DNA from: Dipylidium caninum
Lineage: Eukaryota > Platyhelminthes > Cestoda > Cyclophyllidea > Dipylidiidae
DNA length: 64,000 nucleotides
Direction: 5' to 3'
NCBI GenBank assembly: GCA_017562135.1
Contig: QEYB01001046.1
Coordinates: 620,001-684,000 of the forward strand
Both the position numbers and the translations under genes were made by a program. Positions 1-11,935 of the stretch are shown in pieces. The notes beneath the pieces are model-generated. The model saw nothing but the letters and a program-made list of their open reading frames with translations, ran no database searches and had not been told where the DNA came from. The number at the start of each line of letters is the position of its first letter. Position 1 is the stretch's first letter.

Positions 1-95
1 ATCAGTCCATTGTCACGCAAAGGTGATAAAAGTGTATCCACAATGCTGGCGAAACTGGGTAATTAAATAGTCTGTTGTGTTTTGTTGTTGCTTAG

Positions 96-1198
96 ATGAC
101 CAGAGAAGAACTGAAATTTGCACTAGCGGTAGAGTCCTTCATCAACACAGTGCCGACTCCGGAGTATCGCCAACTCTTGGTTGAGGCTACCACAGTGTTG
201 GGTGCCCTTGTCACCCACGACGAAGACGCGCGTATCCAACTCAATTGTATTGTCTCCCTTGACGACCTTGTGGCTAAGGCCAATAGGTTATTTTTGGAGG
301 ATCAGGTGGGTCGCCTATTCAATTCATGGACATCCGTCCTACTTACCAGTTTGGATCACTTATATTTTTTTTATATTCTGAGACCGCAGTCTGAAAGCAG
401 ATTTAATGAAATGTAAGGGCTATTAGTCGTACGCTCAACCACAAAGATTTGAGAGTAAGTTGAGGGTTGATTTGCCATCACTATCCTCACATGACTTTGT
501 TGTTATGTAAACGGTCACGTATCAAAATATCACGTCAGGAGGTTAAGAAAAGTGCAAGCAAATTATTATTTTTCTAAATGATTCCTCACAACTGGCCTCT
601 TAGTTTTCTAAAAGCCGTGATTTCGTCTGCGACGCGTTTCTTCATCGGGAAGGAAGTTGCTGTGGGGGTTAAACTGGTGAAATTCGTCTCAGAAATACAT
701 CCATCTAAAAATCTTACTTATGTTTTGGAGAACTTTATCCAGTGCAGTTTCAATTTTCCATCATCGCCAAAGACAATCCGGACTATAATTTACTTATTTC
801 GCTTTGCTATTTACTCTTAACCATAGGCTGCAAATGGAGCCAATGCAATTCTTTGTTGCGCCAACGCTTTGGTGCGCACTTCCAGAGCGTCCATGGGGAC
901 GGGAGGAGATGACGGAATTTTCGCGACCACTCCGACGGAGGATAACCCCTCAGGCATCACCCGGAAGGTGGGTGTGATTAACGCCGCTCCCATCCCCCCC
1001 CCACCCGTGTCGGTACAGGTGCCCCCGCAGCAGAAATGTCGCGGCTCGCATCGTATATGCCATTATTTCTACGACACTCCACCGGCCGGACGCTTCGGTA
1101 CCATGGCTTACATGGTACGGGCACTCTCTGTTCTCATTGGTGACTCCCTCCCTCTCAGCAAATCGGGTAAAATCGCAGTTAATTGTTCAGTTACGTAG
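96..1198 (+). CDS. PHKA: Phosphorylase b kinase regulatory subunit (alpha-type), C-terminal end, 5' truncated
   Basis: Phosphorylase kinase regulatory subunits hold the gamma catalytic subunit in the complex that switches on glycogen phosphorylase. Two exons are visible. The first, 96-305, follows TTAG, ends at CAG|GTGGGT and is phase 0. The second, 827-1198, starts after CCATAG and ends at a TAG stop. Exon 1 contains VPTPEYRQLLVEA and ANRLFLEDQ, matching the family's PQPEYRQLLVEA...LFLQDQ block. Exon 2 contains FYDTPPAGRFGTMAYM, matching the terminal YDSAPSGRFGTMTYL block. Between them is a Pro/Gly-rich linker longer than in vertebrates. The protein ends in CSVT, a possible CaaX prenylation box; mammalian alpha and beta subunits are farnesylated at such a box. 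I chose alpha from the EYRQLLVEA wording, but beta is not excluded. Upstream exons lie left of the window. Confidence 0.82.
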
Positions 1199-3097
1199 CC
1201 TTTGCCTCTCCCTTGCTGGACTTCTCAGTGCGCTTATTTTCACCATCATGCCTTCTCACTCCCTTTTTATCTTATTGCATTGCCTTCTCACTTGTCCCCC
1301 CGACTATTTATGTGTGCGTGATTATGGTCATTGGACATAATTATCATTACCTCTATTGTCTACCACGGTACTTGTGATTATTTTGAATTTGAAATAAATT
1401 ACTTAGACATACTTTACCGCGTACCCTTTTGTCTGTTGAATTTACAGTGAAGTCTTCTTCGTTAAGACACTGAGATATCGCTTCGACCTAACTACGATTG
1501 ACTGTAGCGTCTTACTTTTAGCTTGTACTTTTCTCTGAAAAAAAATATGACGCTTTTGCTTTGACTTTTTAAACTTACTCTCGCCCAGGTGACCAAAGTA
1601 CACTTAATTCATTTTTTCTAGATTTCTATCACACCAATACCTTTGAAGTGTTTTAGGCCATCACAAAGACTGTTCTGAGCCTCTTTTCAGAGGGAATAAG
1701 AACTTTTTTGCGCTGTGCATTACGGCACTGGGGTAATTAATGTACCGCGGCGATACTTTTATGGCACCCTAGAAATAAGAATGCCTTATTTTAAGAGTTC
1801 ATCGCAAGTCAGGGCCATTATCTTCTCTGTTGACCTAATGCAGTCCTATTAACGTGTCACTGTTGTCGAATCAACATCCATTTCCTCAGCCGAAGTTCTG
1901 CCCTGATTCTTATCCTGTATCCATTTGACCTCATCTCACGTAGTTGTATTATTTGACACAAGTCATCCCTTAATCTCATTCCGTGACCGTCTAATCGCAT
2001 ATCCGTCTGACCGCCTTGCTACTTCGATAAGTTTTCTAGACTGAGTTCCGCGGAGCACTCTATTGTCACTTCACTAGAGTGCGAGCGTCCGTACAAAATG
2101 CGGATTTGATGATCCAACATCTGTGCAGTCGATTTTTCAAGCGATAAGACACTTTAAAGAATCCCTCATTAGCTATCACACCACAAGAGGAACGACTCGT
2201 AAGGCTGGTGCTTGGACTGTTTAAATGTTTATGCGCTTAAATGCGTGAGACTGCCTCCACCCCCTCCTTTTCAAAATATTTACTTTGTGAGGTGTCAAAG
2301 CAGACAACGGAGTCACTGCCATTCTGAGGCAAGTCTCATTAACAATCTTAGTCTTAGTTCACTCGACTTAGCTAAAAGGTTCCCTTCCGTTATCAACTGT
2401 CGATATGAGCGCGTGAAACAAGTCATTGCTGTCATTAATCTTGTCCGAAGGAGACCATTACCCGTCTAACAACATTTGCCTCACTAGCCCTTACTACCAG
2501 TTGACACATTTGCTGGAGTCACTCACCGGCCTTACTTGGGGACACTGAGATAAAGGACCGCTAACTAAGGATTACATGGAACAGCGTGCTGTTGCCGGCC
2601 TCCGAGACGATGACGAGCAAACAACCCCTGGCTCATTCGCCTTATGCAACTTAGACTTTAACCGGCGTCATCGGGTGAAACTACCTCATCATCGCATGTG
2701 ATAGCTACAGTCCGTCACACCGCGTGACCGACAGGATTCACCCATTCCGGGAGGCTTACGGGATTTATGGTTGCCCTTTTTTATACACACAACCTGACAT
2801 CAATCAAATCGGATGAGCTATTGCACTCTCCTTAAAAGTTTACTTGAGTACGGATAAAGTGGAAAATGACAGTGAACAAAAGTAGTGAAAATCTCGTCCC
2901 CCGGATAAATTGCCTCGCATCCACCGATGCAAAATGGGCCAACATAGTAGTATAAGGTAGTAAAATAGGAGAGGGGAGGGGGGGGAAGGGAGATCACTTC
3001 GACAGCGAGGTACGCGGGTATGGGTTTTCAGGTACGGCTGGTGGGCGAAAGACTGATATGCATTTAAGGTATGTCAATGTCCTAATCATTGGTTCCA
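1199..3097. other. Convergent intergenic region between the phosphorylase kinase gene and FBXO8
   Basis: The two flanking genes end towards each other here, so this holds both 3' UTRs. I see no exon with a convincing frame on either strand. A G-run cluster at about 2969-2990 (GGGG, a run of nine G, then GGG) could fold as a G-quadruplex. Confidence 0.5.
1393..1398 (+). promoter_or_regulatory. AATAAA polyadenylation signal of the phosphorylase kinase gene
   Basis: A perfect AATAAA lies about 195 bases after the TAG stop of the phosphorylase kinase gene, a plausible distance for its 3' UTR. It was read directly. Its use is inferred. Confidence 0.5.
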
Positions 3098-6000
3098 CTA
3101 AGAAGGCGCAATGATTCGGTATGGGCGAGGCGTGGTACGCATCTCGGCCGTTCGATGCGTCATGTGAGGAGAAGCAGATGCGGTAGGAGCAACACTTCTA
3201 ATCTTCACCGTCACCCAGGTTGCAATGCCGCCTTCCACGTAGACATTGTCGTAAAGGTGACCTAACAACTCCACGTCCGCTGATGGCACAGCTTGCCGCG
3301 TGTTACGTATGAATTCACGTTTTGACATCTTATTCTTGATCTGTGGGCTCGCGAAATCCTTGGATAGCATGAGAAGCGAGAAACACAGCACGTAGACCAC
3401 ATCTAGAAAGTTGACAATCAGTGAAGGTACTTGGAGTCCTTTTCAAGAACACTAACAAGGAGACAGTGGACTCATTAATAAATACTTTGAACTAATTAAT
3501 TGTGGCTTTAGAAAAAGGAAGCGTTTTAAGGGTCATCCTATTGAGTGCCTCAGCAAATGGAAAGTCAGAGCTTTAATACCTACTCACTGACCATAATGGG
3601 CGACGACTAGAAGCGAAGTCTTGAAGGAAAAATACTTGAAATGAGCTAAACTATCGGTTAGCGAAGAGGAGACAAGCTTGGTGATATGGTAGGAACTGTC
3701 GCAGAGACAGGTGTGCGGATTCTTGGAAGGTGACTTGTTCCCATACGCATACGAATTTATAACTATTTCCCAATTCAATCAAGAAACAGTGTGAGGTGGA
3801 GAGATTTTTTCAAGAGAATTTAAGAACTTTCTGAACTACGGTAAACAGAGTACTCGAGGAAGACAAAATTTCAACAATAACCATTTTTCTTTAAGGTCTT
3901 TGGAGTAACTTGAATCGAAGTAGTTGTGACGTCTTAAGGATTTTTTGTACAACCAAATAAGCTTTGACTGTAAAAGAATTTCAATGAAATTCTTAGCTCC
4001 AATATCCTGAAAAGCTAAAGGTAATGACAATAGGTCGTAGGGGTTTCTAATAGATTGCCTTAATGATTCTTAGAGGAAGAAGGAGATTAAAAGGGAGTCG
4101 TAGGAAATCCGACACGTTTAACTCACTTCCTAACGGCGTTAGTATGGGAAATGAATACAAGTGACAAAAGCCATGAATTTTAACACTTCTGAGGCAGCAC
4201 TACGATAAAGGCATACTGCAAAGTAGAGCATAAAACATTATGAAAGTTAAACGGGTAAGGAAAAGCGGTTGACGTTCTGCTCTGTTGATGGAGATGCAGC
4301 AGTTAGCACGCGAGTTCCACCACCTCATGTAATCACTGATTTGTAACATCTGTGAATTAGTCCTCAAAATTCAAATAGAAGCAAAAGAACATTTGTTTCA
4401 TCAAAAGCTTAGACTGAGAAACATGTTAATGATTAACCTAGAGCCAAGTGGAAATATTTGCGTATTTACTATATATACAAAATAAACAGTATCAGAAGCT
4501 AGTGCTAAGGTGGCGTTGCTTCACCAAGACCCCGTCTTGAAATCTTGAGAGGCAAAAAATGCTGAGAAGTGGCTAATAAGATTAAAATTTCAGGCGATTT
4601 ATAAACCAAGAATCATAAAAACGTGTACAAATATCGTGGGTGAGGATGAGCGACCCCTGGTTCCCACTAAGTGTTTACTGCTGGTGAGGTCAACAATGCC
4701 GAAAATTTACCCAAAACTGGCATTGTATGGGGAGAAAGGGAGGGGGGGGGGTCACGAGAAAAGCAATTGTCGAATATAAGATCTGGTTAAATGCAACAGC
4801 GAGTGAAAATGCGAGGCAAAATTACTAATTTAAGAAATCAATTTGCGTTATGAGACGTATTCGTCTGTCAACCACCGTTTAAAATTATAAAACAGGCGTT
4901 GATTATTTCCATGATAAATGTGTAAGGATCCGACTAGAATTTCCAAACACTACCTGTGTGACTCATGTACAAAAATTACCATACCTTTATTTTATACAGA
5001 AAGCGAATGTAAATCATTTTGAGAATTTAAACACAGACTTAAAAAAGCCGTTCAAGACTCAAGATCGAGGTAATCAAAGAAAACATCCTTGAAAGCTAAT
5101 AGTCAAATCACCCCAGTCTCCCAAACTACCCTAAACCGAGGAAAAATTACCCCAAAAGTCTCTAGATAAAGGGGGCAACCAAACCTGGACGGAGCCCAAT
5201 ATGCGGATTGCAGCGAACGAAATGCTCCGAGAAGCGTTCGATCAGGCGAGGGATAAAGTTATGTGTGTCGTTCTCAGGGCTGGGGAGCTCCGTGAAGAGA
5301 CCGCGCAAAGCGTTGGGTAGAAAGGCACTGCGGAAGTCCTTCAATCGAATTACTTCATCCAATACCTCCGGACTAAAAGAAAACAAGCACGAAAAATGGG
5401 TATCAACAGAGTTCAAATTAACGTCAAAGGTAGCTAGTCACCTTACCATGATAACTAAATTTAAAGCAGTTTTCTGTCAAAAATCTCAACTGGTCCTTGA
5501 TAACTCCCGGTACCTAGGCTCCACTTAATTTCACTCAAAACATCGAGTCGTCGCAACATCTAGCCCTCTTCTCTAACGGTATTATTATCAACGCCGTATC
5601 ACGCGAGTCAAGATCAATTTAACGTGATTTGGAGAATAGCACAAATGTCTGAAGCTAGTCACGTTTAAACAATCCAAATATTGGGTAAAAGTAATGAACT
5701 TGAATGGTATATTTCCTTTAATTGTAAGACTCAAAAATGGAAAAAATCACATGAACGTTGGTTTCCCTATCAGTAACTCGATCCTACTCTCATATAAAAC
5801 GAATTTTTCGCGCGAAACAACAGTACTGGGTGTAACAATAATAGATAGTCATTATGATGACTCAACGACAAAGAAACATACCTTTTGTCGTTTTTTTTAA
5901 AGTTGCAAGAGTGAAATATAACCTAAAGCAACAAAAAGTCTGCAAAAATAGTCCTAACAGGACTACATGCACCGAGGTATAAAGGAACCAGCATAAAATT

Positions 6001-6653
6001 TCGTTGATATATCTAGGCATCAGTTAACCAACACCTACACATAAGTAGGAGGCTATGAAAATGCTATGCATACCTAGCCTCAAGGAATCGCCGTTTCTGC
6101 ACTGGATCCAATCCAGGAGTGACATGGAGGTACATAGCCAAATGATGAACATCGTCTTTGAGGATTTCGTTCTCATGAAGATAACGAACCCCATCGAAGG
6201 CGTCACTGTTGAAGGTTAGTCGGGCTTCGTCAAGACGAAGGAAAAGGATACGAAAGGAGAAGTTGGGTTTCTCTTGCCACGTCTCGTAGGCAGAACAGAA
6301 TGGCCAATAGGCTTTACACAACCTGTAAATTTATATCAATAATGTGGAGAAGATATGAATTTCTTAAGAATTAAGAATAGGATTACCCTCGCCAGAGTGA
6401 CTCATTAGAAGCAAGATCCCACCAGACACCCGAGGCTAGGTACAAGTCCGTAGGATTTAAATGTGATAAGATTGCTAACGCAAGCTCCGGTGGCAAGTCC
6501 AACAAATCGAAATGTTGCCTTTCCGACTCCTCTAGGTAAGTTTAAGAAACGAAAAGGACCAAACCTGTATGTCCGCTATTGTTAGTGCGCCACGAGGAAG
6601 GAAGTAGGGCTGCCAGTTGCGACTGATAACGTTGACGAAGAACTAAGGCCAAC
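3098..6653 (-). CDS. FBXO8: F-box only protein 8 (F-box plus Sec7 domain)
   Basis: FBXO8 is an SCF substrate adaptor with a Sec7-like domain, reported to promote ubiquitination of the GTPase ARF6. Exons in transcript order are 6653-6565 (tentative), 6531-6387, 6322-6074, 5372-5185 and 3402-3098. Phases fit at every junction. The second exon carries the F-box (LPPELALAILSHLNPTDLYL, then NESLWRG). The third starts the Sec7 region (LTFNSDAFDGVRYLHENEIL). The fourth has RSAFLPNALRGLF and IERFSEHFVRCNP. The last has VVYVLCFSLLMLSKDF and IKNKMSKREFIRNTR, nearly identical to human FBXO8. Human FBXO8 stops just after the motif corresponding to HLYDNVYVEG; here the frame runs on about 39 more codons to a stop at 3098, which may be a real tail or an undetected splice. 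The intron between the first two exons is only 33 nt. The N-terminus and start codon were not found. Confidence 0.9.
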
Positions 6654-8757
6654 CTATCGACTGGGACGGCCGATAGAAGTTGACCCATACGGATCCTTCA
6701 AAAAGAAATCCAGAGTCCAATAAACATAAAACGCCAATTTTAGATGATTTTAGTGAGAATCGTGGTGAATGCAAAGGCGTCTGCTGCAGGACAGGAAATA
6801 GTAAGACTAACTTGATAAAACATTGATCCAGTATAAGCGCCAATCACAGGTTTGTAGCCGACTTTTAGCTAGAAAACTGGGTCACTAAGTCTGGTAAACA
6901 AACTACATCTGCATTCTGGAGATCGGTGAGATTATAAAAGACTATAACTTGAGTCACGCAAGATTAGAATTTGGGGACAAAAACGACATCGAGGGTCAAA
7001 TAAAGGTTGGAGATTAAAATTCATGGGCGCAAAAATTCTGTTGATACATGAAGAAGTCGATTTGTAGTGACATTACGTAAAATTAAAAGAAGGGTCAACT
7101 ATAAAAGACCAGGCGCGAAGAAGACCCTCCAACGATGTACACTGGAAGCCAATTGTAGCGGGGAGTCCTAAAATCATCAACATTATTAATAGCAAACGTC
7201 ATCCGCAATACTTTTGTATCCATTTAGTCAACTATTATTATCCAATCTGTGTAATAATGTACCATGTTTTTTTGCTAAAATTTTTCAAGCATTGGAATAT
7301 TGTGTTATTGTTTTATTTACCCACGTGTTCATTTATGGAACCTCGACGTTTGTTGCTCAGCCTTTTACAATCAGATTCTGTGCTACCTTGTCTCAGCAAT
7401 TGTACAAGATCTTGCGGCACACGTCAACTCCACTGAGTTTGCATATTCGTAGCCTTTACATTACTTCTTACCAGGAAAAGACTTTTATTATCTATGAACC
7501 ATAACCGAGATTTGCACAACCTATAGCTATCTAAATTTTGAGGGGGCCATTGGTGGTCGTTTTGTTTCGCACTAGTTTAAATTAAAATATTTTGCACTTT
7601 GAAATGTGGGTCAACAATTGCATCTTTTAGCAATAAATCTAATTTATTAATACCTCAAACAAGTTGTGCTCAGCAAACTCTATGTGTCGTCAGATACACT
7701 CAGTTTTCTCTGTATCTAAGGCACCAACCTGCCATCCTAGCTAGCCCCTTGTAATAATTGTAGCTTGGCTGTCTTTAAATAACAAGTGATTCGTCAGCTG
7801 CCTTCATTTTCATTGAAACTGTCACTCCTCGTTTTTTCTTCTCGTGGATTTTGACTTTCTCAGCGTGGTTCCCTACTGCAAATATCAACAATTTATGTCA
7901 TCAGAACCTTCTTATCTTATAAACCTTTCTCTCTTCATTTCTTTATCTCGTTAGTGTCAGAACTAGGCTAGCATTAGCCTTACTTGGTCCGTCAAAAATG
8001 TATTCGCATGTGTCCTCATTCAAGAAGGCTACATGTGCGTCTGATCAAAATGGCTATTAGGTCCTATTTTAATGGTCCTACATGTATGAGCTACAGTTGT
8101 TGACGGTTAGATCTATGTCATGTTTATATAATGATGAAATCGGTTTCCAGTTGTCAAATGATCGGATTCCCACAAATGCCTTATAAATATGTTCCTTCTG
8201 GTGTGTCACTTCCCCTCAGGTCCTGCTAACAAATACTAGTCTTGTCATACGATCTTTAACAGTGCATTTGTCAGCATTTTTACGGACTCATAAAAGTAGG
8301 CTTACGAAAGTGACTGTGGAGGAGTGTTAGGGCGAGCGCTGCGCCGTAAAAATGGTTTTATTTTAAAGTGTGCCTTATTCTGCTGCATCTCAAAGCGTGA
8401 GAACATGTCTCTCCATTCTCACCTAGTCTGCATATCAGTTATGCGCTGAAAGTCCCACAATAATGTCATAAATATTTTCGATCATACGCTAAATATATGT
8501 AATATTAAAGGTTCTTTTTGCAACCAAAAAGCAAATAATTTGGGCCACTGAGATCTTGAACGCTGTTGCCTGAAATTGACTCAACAGGAGCCTCGAATGA
8601 CCTCTGCACTGCCTGTGTTTACAACGGTAACTTCTGGAAACAGTTTCATTAAGTGTTTATGTGATCATTATTTGTTCAAACTGTTGGCTTTGTGCTGTGC
8701 CCTGGTGCAGCAGAAGCACAGATGGCAGCAAGATAAGCGGGAAGACGGAGGTGAGTA

Positions 8758-8816
8758 GGGGAGAAGAGAGGAGGGGATAGAAGGGGAGACAAACCACATC
8801 CAAGAAGGGGGGAGGG
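8758..8816 (+). repeat. G/A-rich tract with repeated G-runs (possible G-quadruplex)
   Basis: G-runs of four or more occur at 8758-8761, 8773-8776, 8783-8786 and 8807-8812, in an almost pure purine stretch. This fits a G-quadruplex or triplex former. The runs were read directly; the structure is inferred. Confidence 0.5.
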
Positions 8817-8986
8817 CGGAAGGGCCATCCTCCTGAAAGCTGATGCTCAAAACCATTTCCCCCCACCCACACACCATGCCCACAACCCCTCGCGCTAGAT
8901 TGTCATCAGATGGCGTGTTACATTCCTCTTGGAGCAGACACTGACCATGATTATCTCCCAAATACCATCATTGAATCATCGCTACC

Positions 8987-9006
8987 CCCGCCCGCCCGCC
9001 CGCCCG
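8987..9006. repeat. Short (CCCG)n microsatellite
   Basis: About five copies of CCCG lie just 3' of the purine-rich tract. No gene is attached. Confidence 0.8.
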
Positions 9007-10254
9007 GCCTTCCCCTCCTCGCCGTCCCCCCACACACCCATTCACCCGCCAACCATCGCATTTTCAGGTCGAGCGCGATGCTAGGCAATAGCGTGTCAGC
9101 AGATATGCCTTTCGGTACTAGATGTATGAACCAGATGCGTGTCATTATCCTACCTATGTATTACATCGTTGCATAGAAAGGCAAAACAATGAGTGCTCGT
9201 GTGAGTTGTTTAAAAGAAAACGTAAAAGCTCACTTTTCCTTCTCAAGTTCTGCAAATATTTTCAGACTCAGGGTTGGGTAGGGTTAATGCAAAGGACTGA
9301 TGCCTTTTCAATGGATTAAAACAATTTAGAATTCATAATTCCTTCCTGCTATTGTGTTTCCGTGGTACCATCTCTTCTTGTCTCAAGAATGCTTGTACAT
9401 CATGGCATTTTTCTCACTATCGTCCAACAAAGTGGGGATTTCATGTATGAGCGCGGAATAACAGGGCTGAGAGGCACGTCCATGGCCCGGAGGTGTAGCT
9501 GGCGTAGAGCAGGCCATCGAGAAGGTGGCTGATATGACAGCGGCCACTGGGTGACACGGAGCAGACACACTTAGCATTGAAAGGCAATCATGAACCCCTG
9601 AAGATTGGGAAAGGAGCACTGATGGGACCACACTGACTTACTAGCGATAGAATACACTTGCATGTCCGTCGTTTCTAAATAAGGATTTTACAAATTGCCC
9701 GAGTTTATACTTGATACCTTAGCTTTTTTTAAGTTAGTATCTCTTACGTTTTCGTCTTCTTCGCTGTGGAAAAAAGTAAATGAGCGGTGGAATAATGAGA
9801 GAATTAAATCCACGCCTATAATCGGGCATATCTCGTAGCAAGTAAGTGGCATATCCCCAGTTTTTCGATTATAAATGTGTTTAGAGATTTCGTTTTTATG
9901 GCCAGGCAAAACTGGCTTAGACGGAAGAGCAAAAATGCCGGCTCACTCCACCAGGCTCGTGGAGGGAATTGGATGTGAGGGGACCTACGAGACGTCAGTG
10001 GGAGAGCAGCGAGTAAGTTTTATTTTTTTCCGTGATTAGAAGGAAAGCAGTCCGTGTGGCACGCGAATGCAATTTGATTCAATTTACTACTGAAAAGCCG
10101 TCTTAGGCTGTTCAGAGTCAACCTAAAGGGGCCCCTCGTTACCATTTAAAGTCTGTGAAAGGCGAAACTACTGGGTTGGCAACTGAATGACTGCTGATTT
10201 GAAGTAAAAATAAAAATTCAGAATTTGTGCTAAAAATATAACTTTCCGAGATTA

Positions 10255-10560
10255 GGCAACGTTGTTTTCGTCGATGAACTGTTGCCATCGCTCGGGTGGT
10301 GTCATAACTCCAATTTCATAGAATTTCATGAAAAAACACAATCAAGTGTGATTTGACACAATTAGCGTCATTCACGGTTTTGCCGTCTGAGGATTTCTGC
10401 ATGGAAAGACGAAATAAGTGAGAGTCTGAAGAAGATGGACGTGTCAACGCAATTCAGCCTGAGATCATCCAAGAATTTTTGGCGAGTGACCAAAAACGTG
10501 TTGTGTGGGGCTTCGCCAGCACGTCGTCTTTTCAGAAATGGGTCAACTCCGTTGCCTTTC
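10255..10560 (-). mobile_element. Decayed mariner transposase fragment, C-terminal end
   Basis: Read on the minus strand, 10332-10266 gives KFYEIGVMTPPERWQQFIDE, which matches the mariner C-terminus (FYxxGIxxLPERWQxVID). Just up-transcript at about 10440-10370 the pieces SDSHLFRLSMQ and VKSHL recall the SDYHLFRSMQ block that follows the third catalytic Asp. About 10500 shows a degenerate form of the xNARPH region. Frames change between pieces and stops interrupt them, so it cannot encode an active enzyme. The N-terminal half and inverted repeats were not found. Confidence 0.7.
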
Positions 10561-11935
10561 AGATGCTGCTAATGCGTTGCACCAAGAGAATTTCCTTGAG
10601 CTAGTGAAGTGTCCTGGCGTAGCAATTTTTTTTAATTTTCCCTTCAATGCACGTAAGCCATTCGCCTCTGAGCTTCTCTGCCACACTGCGTTTCGTGCTC
10701 TGACGCTCTGAGAAGAGAGCCGCCTCGAAATGAAGTAGATCTCGTCGACTTCCAAGGGTCGGACGGCCAGAACGAAGTCTGGAAAATTACGTTTGAAGAC
10801 GTTGCCTTTCTCTCAAGGCCTCATTCCCATCCTCGGCGCATACCTTCTTGCAAACATTAAAATCAACCAGATGCGAACACATGACCGCCTGGTTCTTCCA
10901 TTTTGGAAGTGGGATAAAAACAAACTACACCATGGAACGAAATAATTTTGGAATGAATGAAAGGAATAAGTCCAAATAGTGGGAAATAATATTGTTTAGG
11001 CACTTGGAACACGTAAACGAGGCGAAAGGCGGCGTGCAATTCATCTGTTGCCACCGTCCGCAATCATGTAGTTGCCAGCTCAATAAAAGTTGGCTCGGTC
11101 ATCCGAGTTCAAGTGAAGGCAGTAAACCTCGGGCTTTTTGTTGAATGTTACACATAACATCGCTTAGTCTGAGTCCATATTTGCCTGCCTGCCTGCCTGC
11201 CTGGACGTAATAGTATTGCTCGAAAGCACTACTTCGCCTCGTCCACTGTTAACTGCAACGAAGGAAAGCGAGTTGGCGGTGGAGAGAGTGGTGAGGAGAA
11301 AGAGGCGTGGTAAGTTTTATAGCATCTTTGAGGCAGAGTTTGTATTTCCCCAACAAAACTGTCCCCGTCCGAATACCTCAGTCCGGCTGCTGAGCTACAG
11401 CATTCGTGTTCTCCGCACGCAATATCCAACGCCCAGCTCTTTTTTCTCTAATACGAGCCCTAGCAGTCCTTCCTATTCACTCTTTGCCCCGCATTCTTCC
11501 GGATAACAGTCAAGAATTCCGAAAAAACGCTATCTCCTCTTAATCAACCGCGATGGCGCTCCAATCGCCACCATTTGCACGCAGCATGAATGGGTCTGTG
11601 CTGCTATCACCTCGGTCATTTCAACCACACTACGAGGCTGCCATGAACTGACTGGTCCCGTAGACGGTGCGTTTTGGTATTTGGGACACACTCGTGACTG
11701 TGGGTCGAATGAGGACAATAAATAAGGTTCTCTGAGTCTTTACTCTCCACAACCGGTACAAAATTATAGAATACATTATGCCAGAGAATGGGGAACATGT
11801 TGTTCTCATATGAGCTCCATGACCTTGAGGCTTCTGGGTGGACACGGTAGATAATCCTAAATTGCAATGAAATAAGGCAGGTTAGCATTGGGGGAGTTAA
11901 CTTTTAACTTTAGACCGTGTTTTCGCCTAACTAGA
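10561..11935. other. Spacer between the mariner remnant and the PLDLS gene
   Basis: It may hold more eroded mariner sequence and the 3' UTR of the minus-strand gene beginning at 11936. A plus-strand stretch at about 11213-11309 is open, basic at its end (VVRRKRRG) and stops at a strong donor, GTG|GTAAGT. It could be a lone exon, but I find no partner for it. Confidence 0.35.
11182..11203. repeat. (TGCC)n microsatellite
   Basis: Five tandem TGCC units, read directly. Confidence 0.9.

Larger units (their letters stand above)
6654..10254. other. Region without a recognised gene, upstream of FBXO8
   Basis: It should contain the FBXO8 promoter and missing first exon on the minus strand, which I could not place. 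Open frames here are short and not protein-like. A 40-nt stretch at about 8712-8751 is flanked by AG and GTGAGT but is too short to call an exon. The stretch 8758-9060 is strongly strand-biased: G/A-rich, then C-rich. Confidence 0.4.

Noticed and set aside
1..62. Possible end of a previous phosphorylase kinase exon
   Set aside because: One frame is open up to TGG|GTAATT, but the translation does not resemble the family just before the EMTPGE block.
8668..8961. Ser/Pro/Leu-rich 97-codon minus-strand frame
   Set aside because: Explained by the purine-rich tract, which cannot make stops on the opposite strand.
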